The translations under genes were made by a program, and so were the position numbers. Below are positions 46,096 to 57,153 of a stretch of 64,000 bases of DNA, one piece after another. The number at the start of each line of letters is the position of its first letter. Within the stretch, counting starts at the first letter, position 1. The notes beneath the pieces are model-generated. The model was not told the origin of the DNA and ran no database searches. It saw only the letters and a program-made list of their open reading frames with translations. Source of the stretch: Cladopsammia gracilis (Eukaryota; Cnidaria; Anthozoa; Scleractinia; Dendrophylliidae); contig JAJGOT010000259.1 of assembly GCA_022457155.1 (NCBI GenBank), positions 684,501-748,500 of the forward strand. Direction: 5' to 3'.

Positions 46096-46977
46096 CTAAA
46101 AAAAACACATTCTCTTTATTGCTGTACGAAAATCTTGCATCCTTATGGAATAAACAAACGGGTTGACAGCGCTACTCACGAAAGCCACGGAAGCGCACCA
46201 AACCCACATCCGAAAAATCCAAATTTCTGCACATTCATCTTTTGCAAAAAAGTTTAAAATCGTTATCACAATGTTCGGAGCCCAAAATAAAATAAAAAAC
46301 AAAATAACAATTGCCGTGGTTCTTGCAGCCTTTGCGTGATTTTGAGGAAGCGTGTTTTGTTGAAAGGCGCGCGCACATGTTCGTTGAACGATTTTTCTTC
46401 GCTGTTCTTTGATGGCCTTGAAGATGTGAAAATAACAGAATAATATCACACAGAGTGGAATTAATATTCCAATGACCGAATGCACGATCCACAGAGTTTC
46501 GATGTCCTTTGGTTTGTGAACAAACGCTCGTGCGCAGACACATGATAGAGAAAAGCTCCAAATAACACCAACAGCAATAACACACCGCTTGGTGGTTATT
46601 ACCCGGGTGTAATATAAGGGATATATTACGGCGATATATCTTTCCACGCTCATGGCCGCTAAGTTGAATGTTGTTGCTATCACAGTATGAATCCAAAGAT
46701 ATTGTTCAGCGACATTCAATGGATGTTCTCTGTGCACGATGTTCAAAGTAACAATAGCAGTATATATGGGGTTCATAGTAAGTCCGATAGTGAAATCAGC
46801 GGCTGCCAGTGAACCAATAAACACATTTGAAGCAAAACGGAGAGTTGGCGTGCGAAAGATAGCCATCAGGACAAGAAAGTTTCCACAAACCGTTATAAAT
46901 CCTGATGTGTTGTTTAAAATCGCTAGGAATATCATGGAGGCGGTGGAAAACTCTCCTGAACAAGTAGAATTCCCCAT
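46096..46977 (-). CDS. Class A GPCR, copy 2
   Basis: 293 aa from the ATG at 46977; tandem paralog of 43818-44702 with the same TM signatures (SVERYIAV, FILFWAPN, NPFVYSIR). The N-terminal half is almost unchanged. Differences cluster in the third intracellular loop and TM5-TM6 (for example a VQRTCARAFQQN stretch against VQRTGMRAFQQN) and in the extracellular segment before TM7. It lacks the final Arg of copy 1. Both frames are intact, so both may be functional. Confidence 0.92.
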   Translation of the reverse strand: MGNSTCSGEFSTASMIFLAILNNTSGFITVCGNFLVLMAIFRTPTLRFASNVFIGSLAAADFTIGLTMNPIYTAIVTLNIVHREHPLNVAEQYLWIHTVIATTFNLAAMSVERYIAVIYPLYYTRVITTKRCVIAVGVIWSFSLSCVCARAFVHKPKDIETLWIVHSVIGILIPLCVILFCYFHIFKAIKEQRRKIVQRTCARAFQQNTLPQNHAKAARTTAIVILFFILFWAPNIVITILNFFAKDECAEIWIFRMWVWCASVAFVSSAVNPFVYSIRMQDFRTAIKRMCFF

Positions 46978-47425
46978 TGTCGTTTTGGTCGATGATTTAA
47001 CAGTATATACTGTTAATATATTGACAGACCAACGCGACTTGAACAGCCAACGGAAATAAGCCAACGGTTTGTTGTAAGTGCAAAAAACATTAATATACCA
47101 AAACGTTAACCCATAATCATTATTGAACTAATTATACACCTGCTCTCTCCGGCTGCTACTTCAGTACACGATTAGTTTCAAGAATACCTCTGGTTTATTT
47201 CAGTTAAAGTGGCTAATAATCGTAAAGAATTTAATAAACTGACTTTCTGACTTGGTACATTTCAAAGTTATTTTTTATTCCATTTTTTAACAGGTTTCTC
47301 TTGCAGAGAAATTAAATATTCCATTAATGAAAACGACATTATTTAAATCATCCTTCTTTGTATTAACTATTCCTGGTGTTTTGGGCAAATAATGTCTTCT
47401 CTTGTCATATGCGATGTTTGCTTAT

Positions 47426-50251
47426 AAGTGTCTATAAAAGCATCAGTGAACAAAAGTCCATACTTTCATTGACACCTACGTCATTTAAAATGTTCAAACT
47501 GCTTGCCGAATATGAACGATGATAAAGTATAAAGATTTCAAATACATTTGTTAATTCAGAAAATCTGTATGGTTGCCAACTAGGATTTCCTTGAAAACAT
47601 TATACTTTTCGTGACTGTGTACTATTTATGGTCCAATATTTATGGCAGATAATTTGTTTTGTAACTGAAAGCTTTGCAAGATTAAAATGAAAGCTGTAGA
47701 TACTTATTACACGATGTATTAGTACAGCAGCCTTTGTTCAAATAATAAAATGTCTTAATTAAACGATAGGGCCGAGGGAGGGGATACTTTACCATATTTG
47801 CTTTTAGCAATATTTTCCCTGGAGAGGCACGAGAGGCTAGGACATACAGTTTGACTATTTATAGTCTGAAAATGTAGTATGTTTTTGGAATTTTTCACAG
47901 CCCAAGCATTGGCGATCACTTTGCAAAACAGTTTGGTGCAAGACAAATTCAACAAAAATCTTTCGTGAAAATTGAATTGCAACTGTAAAGTCATTTCGTA
48001 ACTGTCTTTTACACAATGAAATGGCGTTTTCGGAGGCTATTTCCAGCGATTGGTAACCGTGTTTGTTTTTGGTAATCTTAAACGAGGGTCTATTATACTA
48101 TGGCGGTCTGCGGACTGTGCGACCCCCTATAATAGACCCTCTTAAATCATTGTTGAAACGAAACAATTACATTTCATCATGTTTTACGCGAAAAAATACG
48201 CCAGGATTTTCAGGGTATTAAGACATCCTGACCAGGGGTTTCTTCGCCCGCCATTTTGAACGCGCGCGGATAAGGCCCTGGGGACGAAGCTGTCACGAGG
48301 TATTTTAAGGGTAACGAAATTAGACATTTTTGTCTTAAAACAGAGTTAGTATTTGAGGGACCCAATGACACCACAAACAATTGCACCTCAAGTGCACAAG
48401 TGCACAAGTGCAAGTGCACAAAGAGATATTATTTTATTATGGATTTTATCTCTTACCCTCGAGCAGTGACAAGTGTCGAGCATGGATTTGAGGCGTCAAG
48501 GTGAAACAAAACTAATTCGATCAGCCGGATAAACACATCCTGTTTTTTTCTAGTTAATTGCATTTGATTCTTTTCAAGACGATATAAAATCAGTTTTGTA
48601 AGTCTTTTTGAAGTCAAATTAACGGTAACCGAAGAATGATTTATTCAGTCCACCAAACTACAATATAGGCTCCAACTTTGAGACACCTGTCAAGGTCGAT
48701 TCACAGATTCACATGTATTCATAATAACAGTGCAGGATATCCAATTAATCAAGGTTTCTTTCTATTTACTAAAACGAAAATCAAATTTTCGTTTAGTTTT
48801 ATGCGGTTTTCTCTTTGTAAAACCATGACACACGATAAAAAGCTAAATTGACGGAACATGGCTGATGGTCACTGTGTTTGAAGCAAAATGTGAGTGCACT
48901 AGAGTCGAGTTGAACGACATGTGACGTCACTGGTTTTATTTATGTGAAAAGACATGAGCTTTTTTTCTTGTTTTCCACCATTTTATCGGTTTTTCCCACG
49001 TAGAACTAAGGTATCTTTTCAAAGGAAAATTGCAGTTTGACAATGTATGTCAGTGTGTGTCTGAGACAGTGTCCCAATACGTCCCGATCTTTGTGTAAAC
49101 ATTTATTTCCATTCATAATGAAAAAGAAATCTACTCATTACATACTTCACACAATGTAAAACGACATCTCAATTTTCACTGTATATGTGCAAAAAAAGAC
49201 TTCGTATAATACAAAAGTTGTACTTTACACGATGTAAATCAATAGCGAAGAAATGCAACCTGACTCCTTTTTCTAATGGTGTGGTTATCGCTACAATGAA
49301 ATAGATGTATTACGTCATTCGCTCAGTTTGACAGAAATTTGACAACTTTTAAACAAGAAAGAAAAACATGCCGACAAAAAAATAATCAACCCACCGCGAA
49401 TTTGCATTCTCCAGACAAACCGTTTTTTATTAACGTAAAACTAACAAATATTAAGTTTCAAAAATTGTTGTGAAAAATGGCGCAATGGATTCAGTTTTCT
49501 GAACATCAAAGTCTTTTTGTATTGATTAACAAACCCACAAATGGCTGAAAAGAAATTTAGATCAATCTAAAATGGTAAGTATTGTTATGTTTAATTTACT
49601 TTGTTCGTTACGGTTCTAATTAAATTAATATGAATGAAACTTCGAAAATAGTCAGTCTACATTTTGTTATCAATTTTTGATCTGTTCAGCGCTCTTTTGC
49701 GAAAAACAAACCATATTTCAGCGTTAAATCGTATCTAAAAATTCAGACCAGTTTATATGTCGCAATTATGCTCGTCAAGGAACCATTTTTGGGCATGATT
49801 TTTGCGGCAACTAACTTCGACTAAGCTTCAAGGTTGGGATCACGTTTCTGTCAAAAGAGGACAATGACAAGGAGTAGGTGAATGTTCTCTGTAAACCGTA
49901 TTTAAAAAAACATAAATTCTGTTGCAAAAATAGGACAAATGACTTATAAATTATGTCAAAAAAAATACTGTCGTCGTTTTCTTCCATTGACATGCTTGAT
50001 TTTATCCTTTTTATTTCTTAAGTGTGTGACCATACAAAGCTATGAAGTTCGATAGAAGAACCAAATAGCGACTACATTGGAGACAAGCGTGAGATCTATC
50101 AATTTTGGCTGAATTTAAGGGTTTATCTGTTTTGATTTCTCCAATATATTCAGAAACAGACGAAGAAGGCCCACCTCCTAACAGTACCATATTTTCTCTG
50201 TTTCATTCGGATTCTTACAAACAGTGTAAATAGCATTGCTCAGGTTTGCAG
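47426..50251. other. Intergenic, 2.8 kb
   Basis: No gene recognised. Contains a small inverted-repeat element at 48085-48141 (GAGGGTCTATTATA against TATAATAGACCCTC) and a short CAAGTGCA run near 48392-48419. It should also hold the 5' exon of the PAN/fibrinogen-like gene, which I could not place. Confidence 0.45.
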
Positions 50252-52563
50252 TAGAACAGACTCAGTTAAACATTACAAACTGGAAGGACATGTTATCAGC
50301 TCACAATCAGAACCTGACATTTGGAGCTGTTTTCAAGTTTGCAAAGAAGAATCGATTGTCAGAGCATAAACTATGAAGTAGAGACCTCCATATGCGAGAT
50401 CAATAACCGGGATAAAAATGGAAATCTGAACAGGTTTGTTTCAAATATGGGAAGTGTTTATCTGGACAATCCATTTAGAGGTAAGCAAGACAAGGATCTT
50501 TTGATTGACTTTATATTACATCGAATATCGTTATTACTCCGATCATTCACAATAAAACAGTGGTTAAAAGATTTAGTTTAAACTGCCATTTCCACTGCTA
50601 GGTCACCATATGCTAGAAAAAAATAATAGATACTAATAAGCCTTGCAGAAAAACGTTTTAGCTTTTCGTGCTTTAAAAAGCTCGAAATTTGATTGCTTGT
50701 TGTATTATTCATGTATTATTAGTTCCACGAATACCAGTGGCGGGTGTAGGGGAGGGTCTCAGAGGGGCGCCCCTGCAACAAAATAAGTCCCCCCCTTTAT
50801 TCGCACTGTCCTATTAGTGCTCGAATCAGGTCCGCTAATGACCAATCAAATTCGAGAATTTTGTTAAAGTTATGATTATAATTGGAATTGTTTTTATGAT
50901 TTACTTTCGTAAGTTAATGAAACTAACGAAAGTCTAATCGTGTACTTGTGTGGTTCTGGAACTGTTTGATTTTCCCAAAACTAATATATCAATTAATGAG
51001 ATTCTGAAGTTCTAATTTACTCTTTAAGCCCGTTTAGGTTTGGTTAAAGACCTTCCCGGTTTGTCCTGCAAAGAAATAAAGGACTCGGATGAGAATTTAG
51101 CAAGTGGGGAATACTGGATTGATCCGAACAACACAAATGATCCATTTACAGTGTTCTGTGACATGGAAACGGATGGAGGTGAGCGTCGCTCAGACTCAGC
51201 CTGCCTCTGAAGCCCATGTGATGATACACGGTTCAACATTTATCGATCAACAGATGTTGCAACGGTTGGGTTGTTCAACAAATGTTGAACAGTGTATTAT
51301 GCCATGTTAAATGTTAAAATCGGCCATTCAGACAACATTGTTCATTGTTCATTAACAAATAGATTCCATTTGGCCGTGTGTCTGTTCAGTTATAGATCAC
51401 AGATGACGTCAAAATGTGGAACAGACACACGGCCAAATGGAATCTGTTTGTTTTATACAATGAACAGAAAAGTAAAAAAATAGTAAAATTACGAACTTGC
51501 CTCGTAGCGCTCGACTCTTCGAAGATTTGTTCCAGTTAAGGTATTTTTCAAGTCGCCAAGAACACTTTTCGTCTTGGTTTCTTCTTTTTCTTGCTTGTAA
51601 ACAGCTCCTGCTAAACATTTTTCGAGGCTTTCACTTGCTCAATCCAGAAAAATCTCGCAAACATTTTCAAAACTGTGCGCCCTGTTGGAGAAAACAAAGA
51701 AAACAATTTTTCTATGACGTCAGCCGTGCGTCTGTACTCTGATAGATCATTGGCAACGACCAATCACAGAGCGCGTAGTATTCAGTTCATTGTATAAACA
51801 AAAATAGAGAAGGGCTCTATTCCGTTCAACGAGTCGCAACTTGTTGAAGACGTCAGTCAATCGTTTTGAAATTGGGGGGGATGGAGATTGCACCGGAGAA
51901 ACACCATAAAGACCTTTTGCGTGACATAACGCAAGAACTGACCAGCGTTTTCTGTCTTTAACCTTCCTTCAAGTTAAAGACGCTTATACTGACGTGATTT
52001 TCAATTCCTTAGGTGGATGGACGCTAATCGCACAAACAGTGGTTAAAGACCCCGCGTCTTTTCCACCAATGATCAGAGCGAAGGATTTCAGAATGATCCA
52101 GAACTACAGCAACGGACTTGTACGAATTGACATCCCTGCAATACATCAGTTAAAACAGCTCATTAACTTCACGCAAATACGATACTTTTGTCATAAGAAA
52201 TCCACAGGGAGGACCTTTCACATCATGACTAAAAATAATTCACACGGCAAAAGAGTCGTGAGATATCTGATTGAAGACCCTTATGTTCAGCCAAGAGCTT
52301 GTGGCTCCTTTGTAGCCCTTCCTGATGATAACTCGTTTTTGGCTGCTAATTGCGCCAAATGGGGTAACGATAGATCAAGCCGTGAATGCAACAAGTGGGG
52401 CTATTACAAGCATAAAGGAATTTTTCGCATTTATAATAATCCGATTTTATGGGAGGGTAAACATTATGTTAATTTGAAGAGGTCAACCTTGGCTTGTGAT
52501 GATTCCATCACGTCTCCTCTACCTTTGTCCCAAGGGGACAAATGGCAGCTATTTGTTCGATGA
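50252..52563 (+). CDS. PAN/Apple plus fibrinogen-like domain extracellular protein, one frameshift
   Basis: Exons 50252-50480, 51038-51178 and 52013-52563 have in-phase borders (phase 1 at both junctions). Exon A is a PAN/Apple module: HYKLEGHVI, then CFQVCKEES in one frame, continued by IDCQSINYE and ICEINNRD in the frame one base earlier, so a base appears to be missing near 50350. Exon B has SCKEIKD...SGEYWIDP and DPFTVFCDMETDGG, the start of a fibrinogen/collagen-COLFI-like domain. Exon C continues GGWTLIAQ and ends with DKWQLFVR. Cnidarians have many such lectin-like secreted proteins. The signal-peptide exon was not found. The frameshift makes this a pseudogene, unless it is a sequencing error. 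Confidence 0.78.
51361..51444. repeat. Hairpin MITE in intron
   Basis: GATTCCATTTGGCCGTGTGT pairs with ACACACGGCCAAATGGAATC around a short loop. It lies in the second visible intron of the PAN/fibrinogen-like gene. Confidence 0.8.
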
Positions 52564-52926
52564 TTGAGTTTTTCCAGAAAAGAAAGAAGTAAGTCCATTT
52601 AGGGTAGTAGTTATGTAAGGCACTATACGGCACTTTACATCACCCATAAAAGTATCGAATTTTGTCCGTTAGATTTCCTCGTTAAATTTTTCAAGATTTT
52701 TTCAAAAAATCCTCGTTAAATTTCCAAAATTGTCGTTAATTTAGTGTATTTTGGAAATTTTCCTCGGTAAAAACCCAGTGGGTAACCATCTTACCCGTAC
52801 ATCAGCATTTCTGAGAAAATTCTGGCTCACTTTCCAAAAAAACACACATCCTCATGAGCCCACTTTCCAAAAAACACACATCCCTCATGAGGCACTTTCC
52901 AGATCTAGTGTTTTAATCGATACTCA
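52564..52926. other. Left terminal region of the endogenous viral element
   Basis: Lies between the host gene stop and the polymerase stop. It contains small direct repeats (CTCGTTAAATTT x2; CACTTTCCAAAAAACACACATCC...TCATGAG x2). The element's left inverted terminus should be here, but it cannot be fixed without the right end, which is outside the window. Confidence 0.5.
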
Positions 52927-55900
52927 TTAATATCCGTATGGAAACGTCTCGATACCAGATTCGGTCTTCACCATACACCGTTTATCGTAACACATCCGAA
53001 AGTCTTTTTTCTGGTATTTATTTACAACCTGTTTTGTTAAAGGATCCCGAGTTATCGCTCGTTCGTTTACGGTTGTTATCTGTTCCTTTTGACCTTCGAT
53101 GATCTGCTTCATCGTTTTTTGATTTATTTTTTGACTATTTTTGTGATTCAGAGTGAAACCTTTGACCTTACATTCCATCTTCCCATCACTTGTACTGTAA
53201 CTGTATGATTTTGGACCAGAACCGCACCAATTCGTAATATAATGTCCGTTTAACTCATCGGTTAGATCACCGAGGCTGTCACCTGTTTCGATACGCTGTC
53301 CCCCTTCACGTTCGATATACCAACAGCTGTCGGTGTCAAAACCGAGAACCTGATCACCGAGTTTATCCAACACTTCATACAGCATCATTCTAGCGTGGCT
53401 GGTTGTGAAGGCAGCAATAAATATGTTTGTGTTATTACTATTGTCAACGAACTGGTCTTTCAAGTTGTAAGTCATTTCAACCATCTCTTCGTTTAAGAAT
53501 TGAATGTTCAGATCGTCTATGCTTTCATCTAACAAGATCTTGTAAAATTCTTTTGGTTCAGTGACGTACACAGTCTGATTCATGTTATTACGCTGACCAA
53601 ACTTTCCCCATAAGCTACACAGAGAGATCTTACTTATCGCCCTCCTTCCAGGATTGAACTCAATCTCACCAAGCTCGATTCCTAACTTTGATTTAACAAT
53701 AGCCTTGTACTCATCAACACTCTTATATGTACAACCTTCCCCAACCTTCAGCTCACTACTCTCCATCTTGATCTTCATGAATTTTCTTACATAACTCTTG
53801 AAAAGGTCATCTGATCTTTTAGGGAAATGCCACACCTCGTATATCTTTAGTACCTTGTACCCTTTACAAATCGCCACATTCAATTCATTTGTGCACCATG
53901 TTCCTATGAATGATCGTTCATCATCTGTATGTGTACATTCCTGAATCTTATTTTCAGCGCACACTCTACAGAGCGGAAATAGCAGCTTTTCAGCCTTATC
54001 GCATTTTATTTTTACCGGTAACACAGGATGATAAAGACCTCTTGGAGGTAAAACTTTACATTTCACAAAACCAAACCAATTCTCATCGTACTCTTGAGGA
54101 GGATCGAATATCTTTGTAGGATGACCTATCGGATAATGCTTGAAGAACTGTACCGTTGAATATAAACTAACAAAGTCAACATATCTACCTTTCTCACCTT
54201 TTTTGAATGTGTAGGTCGGTTTTGTTATATTTGTTCGTCCACCAAAAAATGCGTCCCTAGGGTTAAGAGGCCCTACAAATTCCCGATTCCACGTTTTTAG
54301 AAACTTATTAAACTCTTTCTCCTTTTTCAGTTCACATTCGTAAACCTCAACCAGTTCATACCCGGCAGCTCTAATCTTATCGTTTTTCGCTACCGTCCTC
54401 TTTCTTAGAGTTAACATATCCATCTGATTTTTTGTGTTGATTGTGTCGCATGTATAACACTTCTCACAACCGTGCCAAAAACATCCTTGAAATTCGTAGA
54501 CCGTATTCCCACAGAAACCATCAACCTTTCCGATATCTGGTAAAGTCTCTTCACCACCGTTCAGAGCGTGTTTTATTTTAATACCATCTCTCTGAGAAAT
54601 CCAATCTAACCATGCGATGCTACTTTTACTGTAGTTCTCTCCACGTGTAATTTCCTTTACAACAGCGATCTTTTTACGACGCATGTGGTTACTTCTGTAC
54701 ATGGTCATGCATACAGAAGCGATGGTTATATATTGAAGAGGGTCGATGTTACCTAACTCGATATACTGTTCTCGAAAAATCAACATACCTCTTCTGAGGA
54801 TGTCTACATCACTATCACAGTAATCTCTCAGCTCCTTCTTCATGTCAAACACATAGTTTTCATCAATACGTTGTTGATACCATTTTAAAAATTCCTTTCT
54901 CGCTGAAGGTTTCATGTCATCATAACCATAGTGTTTCTTATCAGGAATAGGCCCTACATAGTTTTGGTTACACTTTGTGTTGAAATAATGTGGAAAATAC
55001 CCTTTTTTCAACTCTTTCAAACCAAATGTCTTAGGGAACGATGATAACCCCGCAGCGATAAAGTTTATAGAATCAATAAATCTAACACCCTCAGCCTTCA
55101 TAGACATAATCTTTGTTCCGTTGTAAATAATATCGGGTTTCACTCTGTTCTCTATACACCAATTTCGAATAAACTGAGCATCGTAACTTTTTGCATTGTG
55201 AGCTATGAAGGTATACCCCACATGCTCATCCTTGTTAAAAATAAATTTACAAAATTCGTCGACCGTTTCAAACGTATATTTATTACCATAAAAATCGTGA
55301 CAGACGACTAAATTGACCTCATGAACACCGGTCTCCTGAGTTGCCTCAAAATCAAAGAACATGTATTTATCGGTTCTTGTCCGACAAGAATAACACAGAT
55401 TTCCATCCTTACATCCGTAACCTTGACATTTTCCACCCCTACATTCCGTTTGAGACATGAAACAAAGATGTTCATTCATATCACAGTACTTCTCACAATT
55501 ACTACACTTTGAATATCCGCAGATGTGCTTTTTTAGGTCAAAATTTTTAGAAGATGTAATTGTACGTTCACATTTCAAACATTTACCTACTTTTTTACAC
55601 ACAGTGTCTTTACTACCCCATGTGGATCGTTCACGTAGATGCTCCATAAAACAATCTACTCCAAAGAAAGACCTATTGCACTTATCGCATGGAATTGGTG
55701 GTTTAGAACATTTTTTCCCATCAGGAAAGTATTTAAAACATGCTGTACATTTTGCGGGGCATCTATGACAATCGCGTTTTGTGTACGGCTTTTTGCAGGT
55801 GTGACAATAATAATCTTTACTCAAGAACGCTGGCATACTTGTGATAACGTCGAAGTGGTTTTTGTTTTTGTAAAGGTATATCATCTGTCCATCGTGCTCA

Positions 55901-57069
55901 TTTTCAGTAGTGAAAATCAGATCATTGAACTGATCACCGTCTACAATGTTTATCTGAATCTTAAGATGTTCCGCGAATCTCTTTACATCTTCCAGATCTG
56001 AACCGGTTTCCTCGTTAATTTCGACTCCAGCTTCTTTATGAAGTTTGATAGCTTCGTCTTTCTGCAGTTTTCTCGACCTATTGAACCCATCCTGTAGCTG
56101 AGTTTTTGTCCATCTACATTTATTTATGTTTGCGAGAGCCGTCACTATCGATCGTGCAAGACAGGTTGAGTCATTATTTTTGATTGTGATTATACTCTTT
56201 TTGGTGCTAGCATTTAATTTTGTTATACGTAATCGACCCTTACCCCGGGGAACCTTTATCGACTGAATCTCTATTTTGACCTCGGGGAGCGGTACATCCT
56301 TGTATTCAATGAATTTAGCTATCTCTTCGACGAGATCCGTCCCAAGGTGATCTGTGATCGTGATTCGTTTTGTACTGACCGGTTTATACCAACTCGGATG
56401 ACTAAGTATCCATCGAATCTTGTCACCGTTTTGTAACCCTCTCTCTTTTATTACTCTGAGCCCTATTTCTAGCAGTAATTGATCAATATCGAATACACCT
56501 GAAAGGTGAGGGTTTAGTATTTTTACATTGAATTCATCGAAAAACGATTTGAACTTTCTACTTTCCTTTGAAGATATCTTGATTATCTCATAAGGATGTT
56601 CCAACAAGGTTGTTCCTTTCAAGATGTCAAGCTCGTTGTTGAGCAATTCTCTTTTTGAAAACAACTGTTTTCTCTGCTTTTTGTTATTTTTCAACTTTTT
56701 ATTAACCTTTTGGAGTTTTTTCTTGAGCCGCTTGATCTGTTTCTCTTTTCTTTTATTATCCGCCAATTCAACATGTGAGGGTGCTTCAAAGTTTTTCTCT
56801 TCTCTTTTCTGCCTGCGGGTTTGTTTGGGTTTTATCTGATAAGGTTTTGGTTCTGCTTTTCGTGGAGGTGGTGTTTGTTCTCTTTCCCTAGGTGGTGATT
56901 CTTCTTCATCTATAAAAGTTACGATACCGCGTGGTGGGGGAGGTGGTGGAGTATTTATACTACTTTCAATGAATTTAATCAGCTCCGCTTTCCTCCTATA
57001 ACGTGAATAACCTTTCAAACCGTTTTCACGTGCAATTGCCTTAAGCTGTTCAACAGTTTTTGAATCCAT
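52927..57069 (-). CDS. Protein-primed DNA polymerase B with OTU-like and nuclease-like insertions
   Basis: 1,380 aa. In order: a SAP/LEM-like N-terminus (residues 1-40); a Pro-rich and coiled-coil linker (40-150); an OTU-like cysteine-protease candidate with STCLARS (Cys303) and KNHFDVI (His405); a Cys-rich zinc region (420-565); 3'-5' exonuclease motifs FDFEA (573-576), FIAHNAKSYDAQFI (621-634) and DYCDSDVDILRRG (749); a GCFWHGCEKC segment (862-871) inside a Vsr/MutH-like nuclease-type insertion; palm motif A DFVSLYS (965-971, Ser where Pro is usual); motif B around CSLWGKFG (1151-1158); and motif C DTDS (1245-1248). It would replicate the element from its terminal inverted repeats. The frame is intact. 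It lies 84 bp downstream of the integrase. Confidence 0.95.
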   Translation of the reverse strand: MDSKTVEQLKAIARENGLKGYSRYRRKAELIKFIESSINTPPPPPPRGIVTFIDEEESPPREREQTPPPRKAEPKPYQIKPKQTRRQKREEKNFEAPSHVELADNKRKEKQIKRLKKKLQKVNKKLKNNKKQRKQLFSKRELLNNELDILKGTTLLEHPYEIIKISSKESRKFKSFFDEFNVKILNPHLSGVFDIDQLLLEIGLRVIKERGLQNGDKIRWILSHPSWYKPVSTKRITITDHLGTDLVEEIAKFIEYKDVPLPEVKIEIQSIKVPRGKGRLRITKLNASTKKSIITIKNNDSTCLARSIVTALANINKCRWTKTQLQDGFNRSRKLQKDEAIKLHKEAGVEINEETGSDLEDVKRFAEHLKIQINIVDGDQFNDLIFTTENEHDGQMIYLYKNKNHFDVITSMPAFLSKDYYCHTCKKPYTKRDCHRCPAKCTACFKYFPDGKKCSKPPIPCDKCNRSFFGVDCFMEHLRERSTWGSKDTVCKKVGKCLKCERTITSSKNFDLKKHICGYSKCSNCEKYCDMNEHLCFMSQTECRGGKCQGYGCKDGNLCYSCRTRTDKYMFFDFEATQETGVHEVNLVVCHDFYGNKYTFETVDEFCKFIFNKDEHVGYTFIAHNAKSYDAQFIRNWCIENRVKPDIIYNGTKIMSMKAEGVRFIDSINFIAAGLSSFPKTFGLKELKKGYFPHYFNTKCNQNYVGPIPDKKHYGYDDMKPSARKEFLKWYQQRIDENYVFDMKKELRDYCDSDVDILRRGMLIFREQYIELGNIDPLQYITIASVCMTMYRSNHMRRKKIAVVKEITRGENYSKSSIAWLDWISQRDGIKIKHALNGGEETLPDIGKVDGFCGNTVYEFQGCFWHGCEKCYTCDTINTKNQMDMLTLRKRTVAKNDKIRAAGYELVEVYECELKKEKEFNKFLKTWNREFVGPLNPRDAFFGGRTNITKPTYTFKKGEKGRYVDFVSLYSTVQFFKHYPIGHPTKIFDPPQEYDENWFGFVKCKVLPPRGLYHPVLPVKIKCDKAEKLLFPLCRVCAENKIQECTHTDDERSFIGTWCTNELNVAICKGYKVLKIYEVWHFPKRSDDLFKSYVRKFMKIKMESSELKVGEGCTYKSVDEYKAIVKSKLGIELGEIEFNPGRRAISKISLCSLWGKFGQRNNMNQTVYVTEPKEFYKILLDESIDDLNIQFLNEEMVEMTYNLKDQFVDNSNNTNIFIAAFTTSHARMMLYEVLDKLGDQVLGFDTDSCWYIEREGGQRIETGDSLGDLTDELNGHYITNWCGSGPKSYSYSTSDGKMECKVKGFTLNHKNSQKINQKTMKQIIEGQKEQITTVNERAITRDPLTKQVVNKYQKKDFRMCYDKRCMVKTESGIETFPYGY

Positions 57070-57153
57070 ACGTGTATTATTATCAATATATTTTATTTTT
57101 TAATACCATTTTAAATTTTCATTTCACGTTCATGAAATGAAAAGAAGAGATCT

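Larger units (their letters stand above)
45150..47425. repeat. Tandem duplication unit 2 (GPCR locus)
   Basis: Second copy of 43042-45140, longer because of small insertions including one of about 140 bp at 45541-45677. Confidence 0.85.
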
